Assembly: GCA_021772915.1 (NCBI GenBank)
Contig: JAJFLB010000009.1
Coordinates: 1-64,000 of the forward strand
DNA: 64,000 nt
DNA from: Gammaproteobacteria bacterium
GTDB taxonomy: Bacteria > Pseudomonadota > Gammaproteobacteria > Xanthomonadales > SZUA-36
Direction of reading: 5' to 3'
Shown here: one piece after another, positions 9,031 to 17,909 of the stretch
Layout: the number at the start of each line of letters is the position of its first letter
How positions within the stretch are numbered: the first letter of the stretch is position 1
Notes under the pieces: generated by a model
What the model was told of the DNA's origin: nothing
The model's database searches: none
What the model saw: only the letters and a program-made list of their open reading frames with translations
Translations under genes and position numbers: made by a program

Positions 9031-9927
9031 ATGAACTCAAGCCCCTGGTATGGTGTTTATCCGGCCCTGACCACAAAATTCAAAGCTGACTTCAGTCTGG
9101 ATCTGGATGCAATGGCAACGCACCTGGAATTCCAGCTGGATGCCGGTGTACATGGACTGGTCATTCTGGGGTCGCTTGGTGAGAACCCCACCCTTAACAT
9201 GCAGGAAAAGCTGCAGCTGACAGAGTTTTTCATCCAACGGGTTGGTGGCCGCGTACCCTTGCTGGCCGGTATAGCAGAGTCTGATACCCGGCAAGCCTGT
9301 CATTTTGCCGAGCGCGCACGCGAAGCCGGTATTGATGGTTTCATGTTGCTGCCACCGATGCGTTATCCCAGTGATCAGCGTGAGACGCTTGCCTACCTTG
9401 AAGAGGTTGCCATGGCAACCACCTTGCCAATCATGCTCTATAACAATCCAGTGGCCTATGGCACGGACCTTTTTCCGGTGGATTTCGAACAATTGGCTGC
9501 CAACACAAAATTCACTGCGATCAAGGAGTCCTCGGCCGATAGCCGCCGCATTACAGGTATTCGTGATCGGCTGGCGGACCGTTATGCACTATTCTGCGGG
9601 GTGGATGACTTGGCTTATGAGTGCTTTTCGCTCGGTGCAACGGGTTGGGTGGCCGGGTTGGTAGTGGCCTTTCCGCATGAGGTAATACGGCTCTACGAAT
9701 TGATGAGTGCCGGTCAATGGGATCAGGCAAGAGCCCTGAATGACTGGTTCCTGCCATTGCTGCGGTTGGACACCGGGCCAAAGTTTGTTCAACAGATCAA
9801 ATTGGTAGAGGAGATTATGGGTGTGGGCTCGGCGCGGGTCAGGTCACCCAGGCTTCCTTTGGCACCTGCGGAACACGCACAGGTCGAGGAAATTGTCGCG
9901 CAGGCTCTGGCCAACCGTCCTTCATGA
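9031..9927 (+). CDS. lhpC: DapA-superfamily lyase, likely 1-pyrroline-4-hydroxy-2-carboxylate deaminase
   Basis: A 298-residue class I aldolase-fold enzyme. Schiff-base lysine is in FTAIKESSAD, the tyrosine in MLYNNPVAYG, and the pocket loop in LGSLGENPTL. DapA-family paralogues next to a 4-hydroxyproline epimerase and a D-hydroxyproline dehydrogenase are the deaminase that turns 1-pyrroline-4-hydroxy-2-carboxylate into 2-oxoglutarate semialdehyde. All three genes are present here, so I prefer this to dihydrodipicolinate synthase. Good ribosome-binding site (TTGGAG) 7 nt before ATG. First gene of a likely four-gene operon. The final pathway enzyme, the semialdehyde dehydrogenase, is not in the window. 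Confidence 0.85.
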   Translation: MNSSPWYGVYPALTTKFKADFSLDLDAMATHLEFQLDAGVHGLVILGSLGENPTLNMQEKLQLTEFFIQRVGGRVPLLAGIAESDTRQACHFAERAREAGIDGFMLLPPMRYPSDQRETLAYLEEVAMATTLPIMLYNNPVAYGTDLFPVDFEQLAANTKFTAIKESSADSRRITGIRDRLADRYALFCGVDDLAYECFSLGATGWVAGLVVAFPHEVIRLYELMSAGQWDQARALNDWFLPLLRLDTGPKFVQQIKLVEEIMGVGSARVRSPRLPLAPAEHAQVEEIVAQALANRPS

Positions 9928-9937
9928 TGAGCATCCA

Positions 9938-10597
9938 TTGAGCTCGCATATCGCACCAACGGCAGTAACCGGGAGCCTGGCTGAGCGGGCATACCAATTG
10001 CTGGAAAGCCAATTGGTGACACTCAGACTGGCACCCGGGGAGTTGCTGGCTGAGAAAGACCTGATGGACAGGGCGGGTATCGGCCGGACACCGGTACGTG
10101 AGGCGATCCAACGGCTTTCGGGCGAAGGACTGTTACAGGTTTTACCCCGCAAAGGTCTGATGGTTACCCCGCTGAGGCACTCTGACCTTAGGCAACTCAT
10201 TGAAATCCGCAAGGTGTTGGAGAGCCTGATGGTGGTCAAGGCGATCGAGCGGGCACAACCGGGGCATCGCCAGGCGTTACGGGCGGTGGCGACACACATG
10301 GAAGCTGCTGGTGGTGATCTCGGGGGCTTCTTCCGGCTGGATCAGCGGTTAGACGAGCTGTTGGCAGCCGCCTGCAACAACCACTATTTGACCAAGGCAT
10401 TGGCGGCCACGCATAGTCAGTGTAGGCGTTTGTGGTATTTGCATCGCTACCGGCTGGACCTTCCGTTATCCAGCCGACTGCATGGCGATCTTGCCCGCGC
10501 GGTAGCCGACGGAAATGATGCTGGCGCGATCGGTGCAGTGGATGCGATCATTGAAATTCTGGAAACACTGATCTCCGGGCAGGACATGTTGGGTTGA
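9938..10597 (+). CDS. GntR-family (FCD) transcriptional regulator
   Basis: A 219-residue regulator. The winged helix-turn-helix is at about residues 10-75, with GELLAEKDL, GIGRTPVREAI and VLPRKGLMV typical of GntR. The all-helical FCD ligand domain follows. The open frame runs back into lhpC, but no ATG fits. I chose the TTG at 9938 because it leaves a normal N terminus and sits 10 nt past the lhpC stop, next to a weak TGATGAG. It overlaps nothing, and the next gene starts 1 nt after its stop. Its place inside the operon suggests that it senses hydroxyproline or an intermediate. Whether it represses or activates cannot be told. Confidence 0.87.
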   Translation: MSSHIAPTAVTGSLAERAYQLLESQLVTLRLAPGELLAEKDLMDRAGIGRTPVREAIQRLSGEGLLQVLPRKGLMVTPLRHSDLRQLIEIRKVLESLMVVKAIERAQPGHRQALRAVATHMEAAGGDLGGFFRLDQRLDELLAAACNNHYLTKALAATHSQCRRLWYLHRYRLDLPLSSRLHGDLARAVADGNDAGAIGAVDAIIEILETLISGQDMLG

Positions 10598-10598
10598 G

Positions 10599-11834
10599 AT
10601 GAGTAAGCACTGTGTAATCATCGGCGCCGGGATTGTTGGGGCCAGCTGCGCCTGGCACTTGCAACGCAAAGGACTGGACATAACGCTTATCGACAGCGAG
10701 TTGCCAGGCCAATCCTGCACTTTTGGTAATGCAGCCTGTATTTCGGCATCCAGTGTCATCCCGTTTTCCTACCCGGGATTAATAAAAAAAACACCCGGTT
10801 GGATGCTGGATCCACTGGGCCCGATGCGCATTCGCCCCCGGGACCTTCCGTCCCTGCTGCCGTGGTTCTGGAAATTCTGGCGGGTCAGCAACATGCCAAA
10901 AGTGGAAGCGATAGCTGGTATGCAGGCATTGCTGATGCGGACTGTGGCTGCAGATTACGATGAAATCCTTGCGGGGGCGAAAGCCACTCACCTGAAAGTT
11001 TCACGTGGCGCCATCCATGTCTACGATACGGAAAAAGAATATCTGGCTGAGCAGTGGAAAAGAGATTTGAGCGCCCGGCTGGGTTTCGAGACACAAAGAC
11101 TTGAGCCTGCGCAACTTAAAGCCATGGTGCCGAGTCTGAAACTGGAAGACGGTGTTGCGATGTTGATGCCGGATTGGCAACACCTGTTGAACCCCGCCAA
11201 AGCCACCGAGCTAATCGCAGAACATTGTTTCACCAACGGGGGCAAGTGGCTCCAGGACCGGATAACCTCTGCCAGTGCAAATTCTTCAGGTGTGCATTTG
11301 CAGACTGAAAGCGGTCGTCGAATCAAGGCAGACAAGCTGGTGGTGGCGGCAGGGGCCTGGTCCAATTTTATTGCCGAACAGCTGGACCACAAAGTCTCCA
11401 TGATAGCGAAACGTGGTTATCACGCCATGCTTAGCAATCCCGGGATTGATTTACGTTATCCGGTGATGTCGCTAAGCCGCGTCTTCGTCATGACACCATT
11501 GGAGGATGGATTAAGGATTGCGGGTACCGCAGAGTTCGCCGCACTGGATGCTGCACCCGACTACAGACGTGCCAAGGCCCTGCTCAAGCAGGCCAGTCAC
11601 TACCTTGAGGGCTTGCAAGTTGATGACGCCAGCGAGTGGATGGGGTCCCGGCCGATGATGGCGGATTCGATCCCGGTCATATCCATGTCACCGCGTCACC
11701 AGAATGTGTTTTATGCCTTCGGGCATGGCCATTATGGCCTGACCCAGGGCCCGACCACCGGACGTATCATTTCTGCCATGGTTGCTGGCCACGAGCCCGA
11801 AATTGACCTGGCAGCCTTTCGTTTCGATCGGTGA
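10599..11834 (+). CDS. FAD-dependent D-amino acid dehydrogenase, likely D-hydroxyproline dehydrogenase
   Basis: A 411-residue DadA/DAO-type oxidoreductase. The FAD-binding Rossmann motif IIGAGIVGASCAWHL is at the N terminus, and the C-terminal FAD contact region contains GHGHYGLTQGPTTGR. By family and context it should oxidise cis-4-hydroxy-D-proline to 1-pyrroline-4-hydroxy-2-carboxylate, passing electrons to the respiratory chain. No export signal is visible. ATG 1 nt after the GntR stop, so translation is coupled. The alternative is a general D-amino acid dehydrogenase, but the epimerase 30 bp downstream makes hydroxyproline the best guess. Confidence 0.88.
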   Translation: MSKHCVIIGAGIVGASCAWHLQRKGLDITLIDSELPGQSCTFGNAACISASSVIPFSYPGLIKKTPGWMLDPLGPMRIRPRDLPSLLPWFWKFWRVSNMPKVEAIAGMQALLMRTVAADYDEILAGAKATHLKVSRGAIHVYDTEKEYLAEQWKRDLSARLGFETQRLEPAQLKAMVPSLKLEDGVAMLMPDWQHLLNPAKATELIAEHCFTNGGKWLQDRITSASANSSGVHLQTESGRRIKADKLVVAAGAWSNFIAEQLDHKVSMIAKRGYHAMLSNPGIDLRYPVMSLSRVFVMTPLEDGLRIAGTAEFAALDAAPDYRRAKALLKQASHYLEGLQVDDASEWMGSRPMMADSIPVISMSPRHQNVFYAFGHGHYGLTQGPTTGRIISAMVAGHEPEIDLAAFRFDR

Positions 11835-11864
11835 GGGCTCCAAGTTGGTAGAATTAGCCCTTGT

Positions 11865-12881
11865 ATGAAAACACCACCACCAACCACTTTCCACTGTATT
11901 GACGCGCACACCTGTGGCAACCCGGTGCGGGTGATCACCTCCGGTGCACCCGTGCTGGCTGGCGCGACCATGCTGGACCGCCGCGAGCACTTCCTGGAGA
12001 AATTTGACTGGGTGAGAACAGCGCTGATGTTCGAGCCACGCGGGCATGCAATGATGTCCGGCAGCATACTTTACCCGAGTTGTCGTGATGACTGTGACGT
12101 GGGGGTTTTATACATCGAGACCTCCGGCTGCCTTCCAATGTGTGGACACGGCACCATAGGTACCGTCACGGTTGCCATCGAAAAAGGTTTAGTGAAACCA
12201 CGTGTGAAGGGTGAATTGCATCTGGATACACCCGCCGGAAAAGTCCTGGCCAGGTATACGGAGATTAACGGCCGGGTGAAGTCGGTCAAGTTGATCATGG
12301 TTCCCTCTTACCTGCATGCCAGTGGTCTGCAGGTGGATTGCCCGGAACTCGGGGGTGAACTGCGGGTAGACGTGGGATATGGAGGGGCGTATTACGCTAT
12401 CGTTGACCCGCAAACACACTACCGTGACCTGGAAGACCTCTCGGCGGGTGATATTTTGCGTATCAGCCCATTGTTGCGTGCAAGGCTGAATGAAAAGTAC
12501 AGCTTTGTTCACCCCGAAGATCCACGTATCTCAACCCTGACGCATCTGGAGTGGACCGGGAAGCCACTCAAACAGGGTTCCGATGCACGCAATGCGGTTT
12601 TTTATGGTGACCAGGCCATTGACCGCTCACCCTGTGGCACCGGTACCTCGGCGCGTATGGCACAACTCGTGGTGCAGGGCCGCCTGGAAAAAGGCGACAG
12701 TTTTGTACATGAAAGTTACATTGGCAGCCAGTTTACAGGACGGGTAGAGGAGCTGACACAGGTGGGAAATTATCCAGCGATTATTCCCTCCATTGAAGGC
12801 TGGGCGCGGATAACCGGGGAAAACACCATCACCGTTGACCCACAGGACGACCCGTACTGGCGGGGCTTCAGTGTGATCTAG
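11865..12881 (+). CDS. 4-hydroxyproline 2-epimerase (proline racemase family)
   Basis: A 338-residue cofactor-independent epimerase. Both catalytic cysteines are present: MCGHGTIG in the first half and SPCGTGTSA in the second. Both are needed for racemase or epimerase activity, whereas the dehydratase relatives have Thr or Ser in the first position. It should convert trans-4-hydroxy-L-proline to cis-4-hydroxy-D-proline, the substrate of the preceding dehydrogenase. The gene order deaminase-regulator-dehydrogenase-epimerase gives a nearly full degradative route. The start ATG lies 30 bp past the upstream stop. Confidence 0.93.
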   Translation: MKTPPPTTFHCIDAHTCGNPVRVITSGAPVLAGATMLDRREHFLEKFDWVRTALMFEPRGHAMMSGSILYPSCRDDCDVGVLYIETSGCLPMCGHGTIGTVTVAIEKGLVKPRVKGELHLDTPAGKVLARYTEINGRVKSVKLIMVPSYLHASGLQVDCPELGGELRVDVGYGGAYYAIVDPQTHYRDLEDLSAGDILRISPLLRARLNEKYSFVHPEDPRISTLTHLEWTGKPLKQGSDARNAVFYGDQAIDRSPCGTGTSARMAQLVVQGRLEKGDSFVHESYIGSQFTGRVEELTQVGNYPAIIPSIEGWARITGENTITVDPQDDPYWRGFSVI

Positions 12882-12899
12882 CTCGTGTGATTGTTCTAC

Positions 12900-14201
12900 T
12901 CAGTCTACCCCCCGATGACTGACCATCAGGGTTGCAACCCCAGCGATCATCACCGGTAGGGCAAATACCATGAAGTTGGTGGTCAAGGTCAATCCCATGC
13001 CGACCAGTATGCCACCAACTTTTGGCCCGACGACCGCACCGATGCGACCTGCGCCTATGCCCCAACCAATACCTGTATTGCGAATCTCTGTTGGATAAAG
13101 CCTCGCCGAGACGGCGTAGAGGCCCACAAAACCACCCTGTACCCCAAAACCGATCAGGCCAAACATGGTCAGGATGACAACAGGATCTGACCACACACCG
13201 AAAAAGACCATTAGCACGGCCGTGCCCGCCAGGTAGGCGAAAATAACCCTGCGTAGCCCAAATTTATGGGAAAGATAGCCTTGTGTGACTATGCCAAAAA
13301 ATGCCCCGAGGTTAAATACCGTGCCGGCGTAAATGGCCAACTCCAATGACAAACCGGTATTACTCGCCAGCTTGGGAATCCAGCTGATGAGAAAATACAG
13401 GGTGGCAAAAGACGTAAAAAATGCGATCCACAACCAGATAGTCGCGACCTTGCGTTCCGAGGCAAACAGTTCTGCAACACTGGCTTGCTTGATCTTTTCT
13501 TCACTGACTTCAGACGGCAGTTCTGTTATGGAAGGCAGTTTCATCCGGCTGAAGATGTGATTTATCTTATCTAAGGCCCCTGTTGGTCGCACTTTGGACA
13601 AGAACTCCAGGGACTCCGGTAACAGCAAGGCGACAAGGAATACAGTGGCCAGGGTTGCCAGACCCGCCACCAGGAATATGGAGGACCAACCATATTCGGG
13701 AATGATTGCCGCGGCCACGATACCGGCTAAAACGGCACCTATTGGATAACCCGCAAAAACAGCACTCACGGCAAAATTACGATACCGCCCTGGGATGTAT
13801 TCTGCGGTCATGGTGGCCGAGGTAGCCAGCATGGCGCCAATTCCCAAACCACTGATAAAACGAAGTGCGATTAACACTCCGATAGATTTTGCATAGACCG
13901 TGGCGAGCGTGCCAAAACCCATCACCAGGATACAGGTCAGGATCATTCGCCGCCGACCGATCCGGTCGGCAATCGGGGCCAGCAGCATGGCGCCAACCGC
14001 CATTCCGAACACACCTGCACTGAAAATTGTTCCCAGGGTGCCGGGTGCGATGGACCAGGCGTCTGCCAGAGACGGTGCGGCATATGCAATGACCATTACG
14101 TCCATTCCATCGAGCATGTTCATCAATACGCAAATGAGAAAAACAGACACCTGTAAACCCGAAATTTTGTTCTGGTCGATAATTTTCCGAATGTCATTCA
14201 T
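12900..14201 (-). CDS. MFS transporter (AAHS-like)
   Basis: A 433-residue major facilitator with about 12 helices. It has the loop 2-3 motif PIADRIGRRRMI and LDGMDVMVIAYAAP in helix 1, which is typical of the aromatic acid/H+ symporter (AAHS) subfamily. It points towards the hydroxyproline cluster, with 18 bp between the two stop codons, so it belongs to a separate transcript. A role in uptake of hydroxyproline or a related acid is plausible only from position. A different carboxylate would be equally consistent with the subfamily. Confidence 0.88.
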   Translation of the reverse strand: MNDIRKIIDQNKISGLQVSVFLICVLMNMLDGMDVMVIAYAAPSLADAWSIAPGTLGTIFSAGVFGMAVGAMLLAPIADRIGRRRMILTCILVMGFGTLATVYAKSIGVLIALRFISGLGIGAMLATSATMTAEYIPGRYRNFAVSAVFAGYPIGAVLAGIVAAAIIPEYGWSSIFLVAGLATLATVFLVALLLPESLEFLSKVRPTGALDKINHIFSRMKLPSITELPSEVSEEKIKQASVAELFASERKVATIWLWIAFFTSFATLYFLISWIPKLASNTGLSLELAIYAGTVFNLGAFFGIVTQGYLSHKFGLRRVIFAYLAGTAVLMVFFGVWSDPVVILTMFGLIGFGVQGGFVGLYAVSARLYPTEIRNTGIGWGIGAGRIGAVVGPKVGGILVGMGLTLTTNFMVFALPVMIAGVATLMVSHRGVD

Positions 14202-14227
14202 TCCTGATTTTCCAGTTGTGAGGTTTA

Positions 14228-15613
14228 TTAGTCCAAGCCAAGGTAAGGGTAGATAAGATCGCTGATGGTGTGGAAGTTATCGGTGACCAGGATCAAGCCG
14301 AATGCAATGATCAGCACCATCGTCAGCAGGCTGATTGCTCGCGCCTTTTCTGCCAAAAATATCAGGATGCTTTCGGTCCGTGAAAGATACCAGGCGGCAA
14401 GTAGGAACGGTATTGCGACCCCAATGGAGAACACGGCCATGATACCGGCACCGATTGTTGCACTGCCGATGGCCCCTACGTAAACAATCAGGGTTGCCAC
14501 GATCGCACCGCCAAAACAAGCGGTGCACCCCAGCGCATACCCCATGGAACCGATCAGGGTCGCAATCGCATCACGCCGGGTGACCGACTTGACCAACGAG
14601 GGGTCCGGCAGTTTGCAGGTGACGGGCCGGGAGCCCCGCAGACCCACCCAGATACCAAGCAGGATTACGACGATACCCGAGACTATCGCCACGCTGCGAC
14701 TGTATTCCGCAAATAACAGCTGTGCCATATGACCAACGGCACCAATCACGGCACCCGCCAAGGTATACAAAAGGGTAAATCCAATCACGAAGGCCAGGGC
14801 AATGGCCATCACCTTGCGTCGGATCACCGGCATCATACTACCCGTCTCGGCCCCCTTGACGTCAGGAATGGTGGAAAACCCTGCAATGACCGATGCGAAC
14901 ATCACCACCATTTGCAACAGACAGGGTGTCAGTACGGATGAAAGCAGTCCGGCTCCCAGGGCCAACATGATGACGGGGGTAATATCTGCTCGCGATCTGA
15001 GCGCCTCGGGTAACTCAAACGGCGCCCGCCACTCACCGATGAAAGTAAGCTTTTTCTGGCTGCCCATGTAATAGTTGGATACGAATAATCGCATCGTTTG
15101 CGCGGTTTGCAGATCTATGGCGTCACCGTTCGTGCCACGACGTGGAAAACTGTAGTAATTCACCCGGTGGTGGTCCGCCTCACGTGGACCTTCCGCGATG
15201 CTCGGGTAATATTTCTGTCCGTCTATATCCAGAACGACTTCCGGGAGTTCGAGGGACAGTTGGCCCTGGTGGATGTTTTCACTGACAAAAAAAATGAAAT
15301 TCCGGTCCGGCCGCAAGTTGGCGACCACACTGGCACGGTCCACGTACTGGAAATAGTCCGGGGGTGCAAAAGTGGCGTGTAATTCCAATAAAGGGTGGAA
15401 TACCAGGTCGCGTGTAAGGTAGCGAGAGACGCTGCTGGCCTTGCTCAAACGAGCGAAATCACCAGCCCTTTGCAATAGGTGTTTGTCCTGGATTACATAG
15501 GGGAAAATAAGCCAGGAGGAAGATATCAACACCACGACAATGAATATCAGACCGACTTTTGGATAGTTGATCCTGGTGGTCGAAATGCTGGTTGTGTCTC
15601 CGGTCGTATTCAT
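14228..15613 (-). CDS. DsbD/CcdA-like transmembrane protein with an N-terminal periplasmic domain
   Basis: A 461-residue protein. One N-terminal helix (about residues 20-40), a periplasmic part of about 180 residues of unknown family, then 6-7 helices from about residue 220. In the membrane part a cysteine in SVLTPCLLQM and two in LGCTACFGG stand where DsbD/CcdA proteins carry the pair that passes electrons from thioredoxin to the periplasm. The third gene of a unit with a cytochrome c and a secreted propeller, it may supply reductant for heme attachment, disulfide repair or metal loading there. Classical DsbD has an immunoglobulin-like N-terminal domain and a C-terminal thioredoxin. Neither is recognisable here. 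Confidence 0.78.
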   Translation of the reverse strand: MNTTGDTTSISTTRINYPKVGLIFIVVVLISSSWLIFPYVIQDKHLLQRAGDFARLSKASSVSRYLTRDLVFHPLLELHATFAPPDYFQYVDRASVVANLRPDRNFIFFVSENIHQGQLSLELPEVVLDIDGQKYYPSIAEGPREADHHRVNYYSFPRRGTNGDAIDLQTAQTMRLFVSNYYMGSQKKLTFIGEWRAPFELPEALRSRADITPVIMLALGAGLLSSVLTPCLLQMVVMFASVIAGFSTIPDVKGAETGSMMPVIRRKVMAIALAFVIGFTLLYTLAGAVIGAVGHMAQLLFAEYSRSVAIVSGIVVILLGIWVGLRGSRPVTCKLPDPSLVKSVTRRDAIATLIGSMGYALGCTACFGGAIVATLIVYVGAIGSATIGAGIMAVFSIGVAIPFLLAAWYLSRTESILIFLAEKARAISLLTMVLIIAFGLILVTDNFHTISDLIYPYLGLD

Positions 15614-15690
15614 GTATCAAAGCTTATGACTTTATGGGGCCTGTCGTCACACTGCGCCAGAATCGGTAATAATCAGAACACTCTGACGGT

Positions 15691-16047
15691 CTATTCACCG
15701 GGATCTTTTTCAAGTGTTTGCAAATAAGCAACGATGTCGATCAGGGACTGCTCTTCGAACAATTCGGAGTTGTTATATTCCCAGTTCATCATATCGGGAA
15801 AATTCTGCATGGCGTGATAGACCTTTTCAAGGGTGGTTTGGCGAATGTTTGGACCCACCTCACCCAGGGCATCCATACCGTGACATATATTGCAGCCAAG
15901 ATCTGATTCGAACAATGCCTGGCCTCTTTTCGGGTCACCGGTTGGACCGGTAGATCCTTGTGCAGCAGACTGCTCTGCGGTTGCACAGCCCGATTGTGTC
16001 AGGCAGACAAACAGCGCCAGGGCGCACATTCTTGATATTGACATCAT
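15691..16047 (-). CDS. Small lipoprotein c-type cytochrome
   Basis: A 118-residue exported protein. A lipoprotein-type signal ends at LTQSGCAT, and one heme c site CNICH lies at about residue 53. Methionines in HAMQNFPDMM are candidates for the distal ligand. Class I cytochrome fold, ending in the helix SLIDIVAYLQTL. I start at the ATG at 16047. The longer frame begins with TTG. It lies 16 bp downstream of the propeller gene and is probably co-transcribed, serving as its electron partner. A Ser/Gly/Thr-rich linker before the heme domain fits a membrane-tethered electron shuttle. Confidence 0.85.
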   Translation of the reverse strand: MMSISRMCALALFVCLTQSGCATAEQSAAQGSTGPTGDPKRGQALFESDLGCNICHGMDALGEVGPNIRQTTLEKVYHAMQNFPDMMNWEYNNSELFEEQSLIDIVAYLQTLEKDPGE

Positions 16048-16063
16048 GTTCGTCAACCGCTCT

Positions 16064-17593
16064 TCAGTACGTCAAAGGGTTCTTATTTTGCGCATTAACG
16101 CCGTTGTGAAAACCGTGTTGATCTACCACCACCCGGGCTTTGTCGTCCTCGTCATAATACACAAAAGGCAATCCATGCGGATCACCAAAGCCGGGCATAT
16201 TGATGACTGCCAATTCCTCACGGGTTTTGGCGTCGTAGACGTATAACTTGCCGCTGCCGTTCGAGCTGGTCCACATTTCGGTGCCGTCCGGTGAAAGAAT
16301 GATGTGGTCGGTGGTAAAGCCGGTATTGATCAGTCCCTTGCGAATACCCGAGCGGGCGTCGATGATGGTGATGTCATTGCCCCACATGTCGGTGGTCTCA
16401 CCCTTGTTGGCGACCCACAACTCAGTGCCATCGGCATTGAGTTCACAACCATATGGGCCGTCGCCAACCGGTGTGGCCCAGACTTTTTGCCCGGTTTTGA
16501 GGTTGATCTTGGAAGCGATATTGCCACCACTGGGGGTGATGAACATATATTTCTTGTCCTGGGTTACCTCGATCCAGTTTGCGCGGTAGCCAAAGTAGGG
16601 GTATTCACGTACGACTTCCATTTCCTTGAGATCGTCACTGACCCGTATTTTTGCAATCCAGAACGGCCGCAGGGCGGTAAAATCATTGCTCCTGATCCAG
16701 TGGGCCGAAATATAGCCATCGAACACCTTGCGGTTGCCATAACCCTGGGGTTCCATCAGTTGATACAGGTATTCATCATCGTGATCGGACCACACGGTGT
16801 AGGCCGAGCCACCGAGGTCTTCAGTCCGCACCCCAACGATGACCTGATCGGTCTCCGGATCCAGAATGTAGGTGTCCACACCGTCCTCATCGCGGGTGAA
16901 GGTATCAAATACCATGTACTTGTCCCTAAAAACGTGGCCGTGATGCAAGCGACCGGGTGAAGTTATTACCTTGACCGCTTCCAGTGTCAAGGCGTCAATC
17001 TTGATTAGCGTTGTCGGTATCACCGAGCACACGGGTGAGGTACAACCCGAGTTGTCTGCCATGGATTCGTCCAGCTCCACATCTTCAAAGTTGGTCAGTG
17101 GTGGCCCGCTGGCGTAGATGTACCTGCCGTCGGGTGTTACCGGTGTTGTGTGTGGGTTGCCCTTGAGCTCCAGCGGTAGTTCCTTCCAGGCCAGAATCTT
17201 CTTGGTTTTGGCGTCGATGGCGACAATTCGGGTCGACTTGGAGGTGATCCGCTCATCTTTGGGGCGATTGAATGGGTTGTTATAGGACAAACCGGTCAGC
17301 TGATAAACGATCAGATCACCTTTTTTGGGAAACACCACCTGTTCGCCGGGTGGATAAGTCTTGACGACCCGCATTGGCTTGTATTGTGTTGCAATGTTGC
17401 CCTCCAGGGATTTTCTTTTCCAGGTGTCGATGACTTCCGAGAACAACGGCAGGCCCATAACGACCTTTTCGTACTCCTCTGCCGTCATACCGACCTTGCC
17501 CTGCTTTGGTGAGGTCTGGGCCATCACATTTGTGCCAAGCACGACGATAAGACTGGTAAGGATTGCCCCTGAGGCACTGTGCTTCATCTTCAT
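16064..17593 (-). CDS. Secreted His-rich beta-propeller protein (NosZ/YVTN-like)
   Basis: A 509-residue exported protein with a signal peptide ending near NVMA-QTSP. The rest reads as a seven- or eight-bladed propeller, with repeated phrases such as TPDGRYIYASG, SPDGTEMWTSS and NADGTELWVANK. Histidines are concentrated at blade positions: NPHTTPVTPDG, GRLHHGHVF, SAHWIRS, TTDHIILSPDG, GDPHGLPF and QHGFHNG. HHxH and NPHxxxxxPDG recall the copper (CuZ) domain of nitrous oxide reductase, but no CuA domain with its cysteines follows, and the order of motifs differs. Two cysteines in GCTSPVC could form a disulfide. First gene of the three-gene redox unit. A metal enzyme is likely, its substrate unknown. 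Confidence 0.75.
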   Translation of the reverse strand: MKMKHSASGAILTSLIVVLGTNVMAQTSPKQGKVGMTAEEYEKVVMGLPLFSEVIDTWKRKSLEGNIATQYKPMRVVKTYPPGEQVVFPKKGDLIVYQLTGLSYNNPFNRPKDERITSKSTRIVAIDAKTKKILAWKELPLELKGNPHTTPVTPDGRYIYASGPPLTNFEDVELDESMADNSGCTSPVCSVIPTTLIKIDALTLEAVKVITSPGRLHHGHVFRDKYMVFDTFTRDEDGVDTYILDPETDQVIVGVRTEDLGGSAYTVWSDHDDEYLYQLMEPQGYGNRKVFDGYISAHWIRSNDFTALRPFWIAKIRVSDDLKEMEVVREYPYFGYRANWIEVTQDKKYMFITPSGGNIASKINLKTGQKVWATPVGDGPYGCELNADGTELWVANKGETTDMWGNDITIIDARSGIRKGLINTGFTTDHIILSPDGTEMWTSSNGSGKLYVYDAKTREELAVINMPGFGDPHGLPFVYYDEDDKARVVVDQHGFHNGVNAQNKNPLTY

Positions 17594-17909
17594 ATTCTTT
17601 AACCCCGAATAGTTTCGTTGCAGGCCGTAGCGTTTCGTGTGGTTAATCTGACGTAATGATCAAATACAAACTGTAACGTACATTCTAGTACTTTTTAATA
17701 CTGGAACACCAGTGCTCCCTGTCACGTCTGGATATGCCGAAATTCTGGCGGGACAAAATCTATTTTTCCTACTCAAGCCCACAAGGTATTTTGAATTTTC
17801 ATGACCTATGTCAGTGATTTTAAGCTGGATTGAGTTTACGTTGTATCAGTGAAATTGGGTTTCCGGTATAGTTTTTTTGTCCCCGGACCCAAGCAAAGGG
17901 AGTGCAGTC
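17594..17909. promoter_or_regulatory. Divergent intergenic region, no defined operator
   Basis: This 316-bp AT-richer stretch separates the propeller gene (leftwards) from the Rcp1-like regulator (rightwards), so it must hold two promoters. I looked for FNR, NarL and copper-type palindromes and found none convincing. GGGAG just before 17910 is the ribosome-binding site of the regulator gene. Confidence 0.4.

Noticed and set aside
17594-17909. FNR-like site (TGACGTAATGATCAA) before the propeller gene
   Set aside because: The half-sites are 6 nt apart in place of 4, and the first is incomplete.
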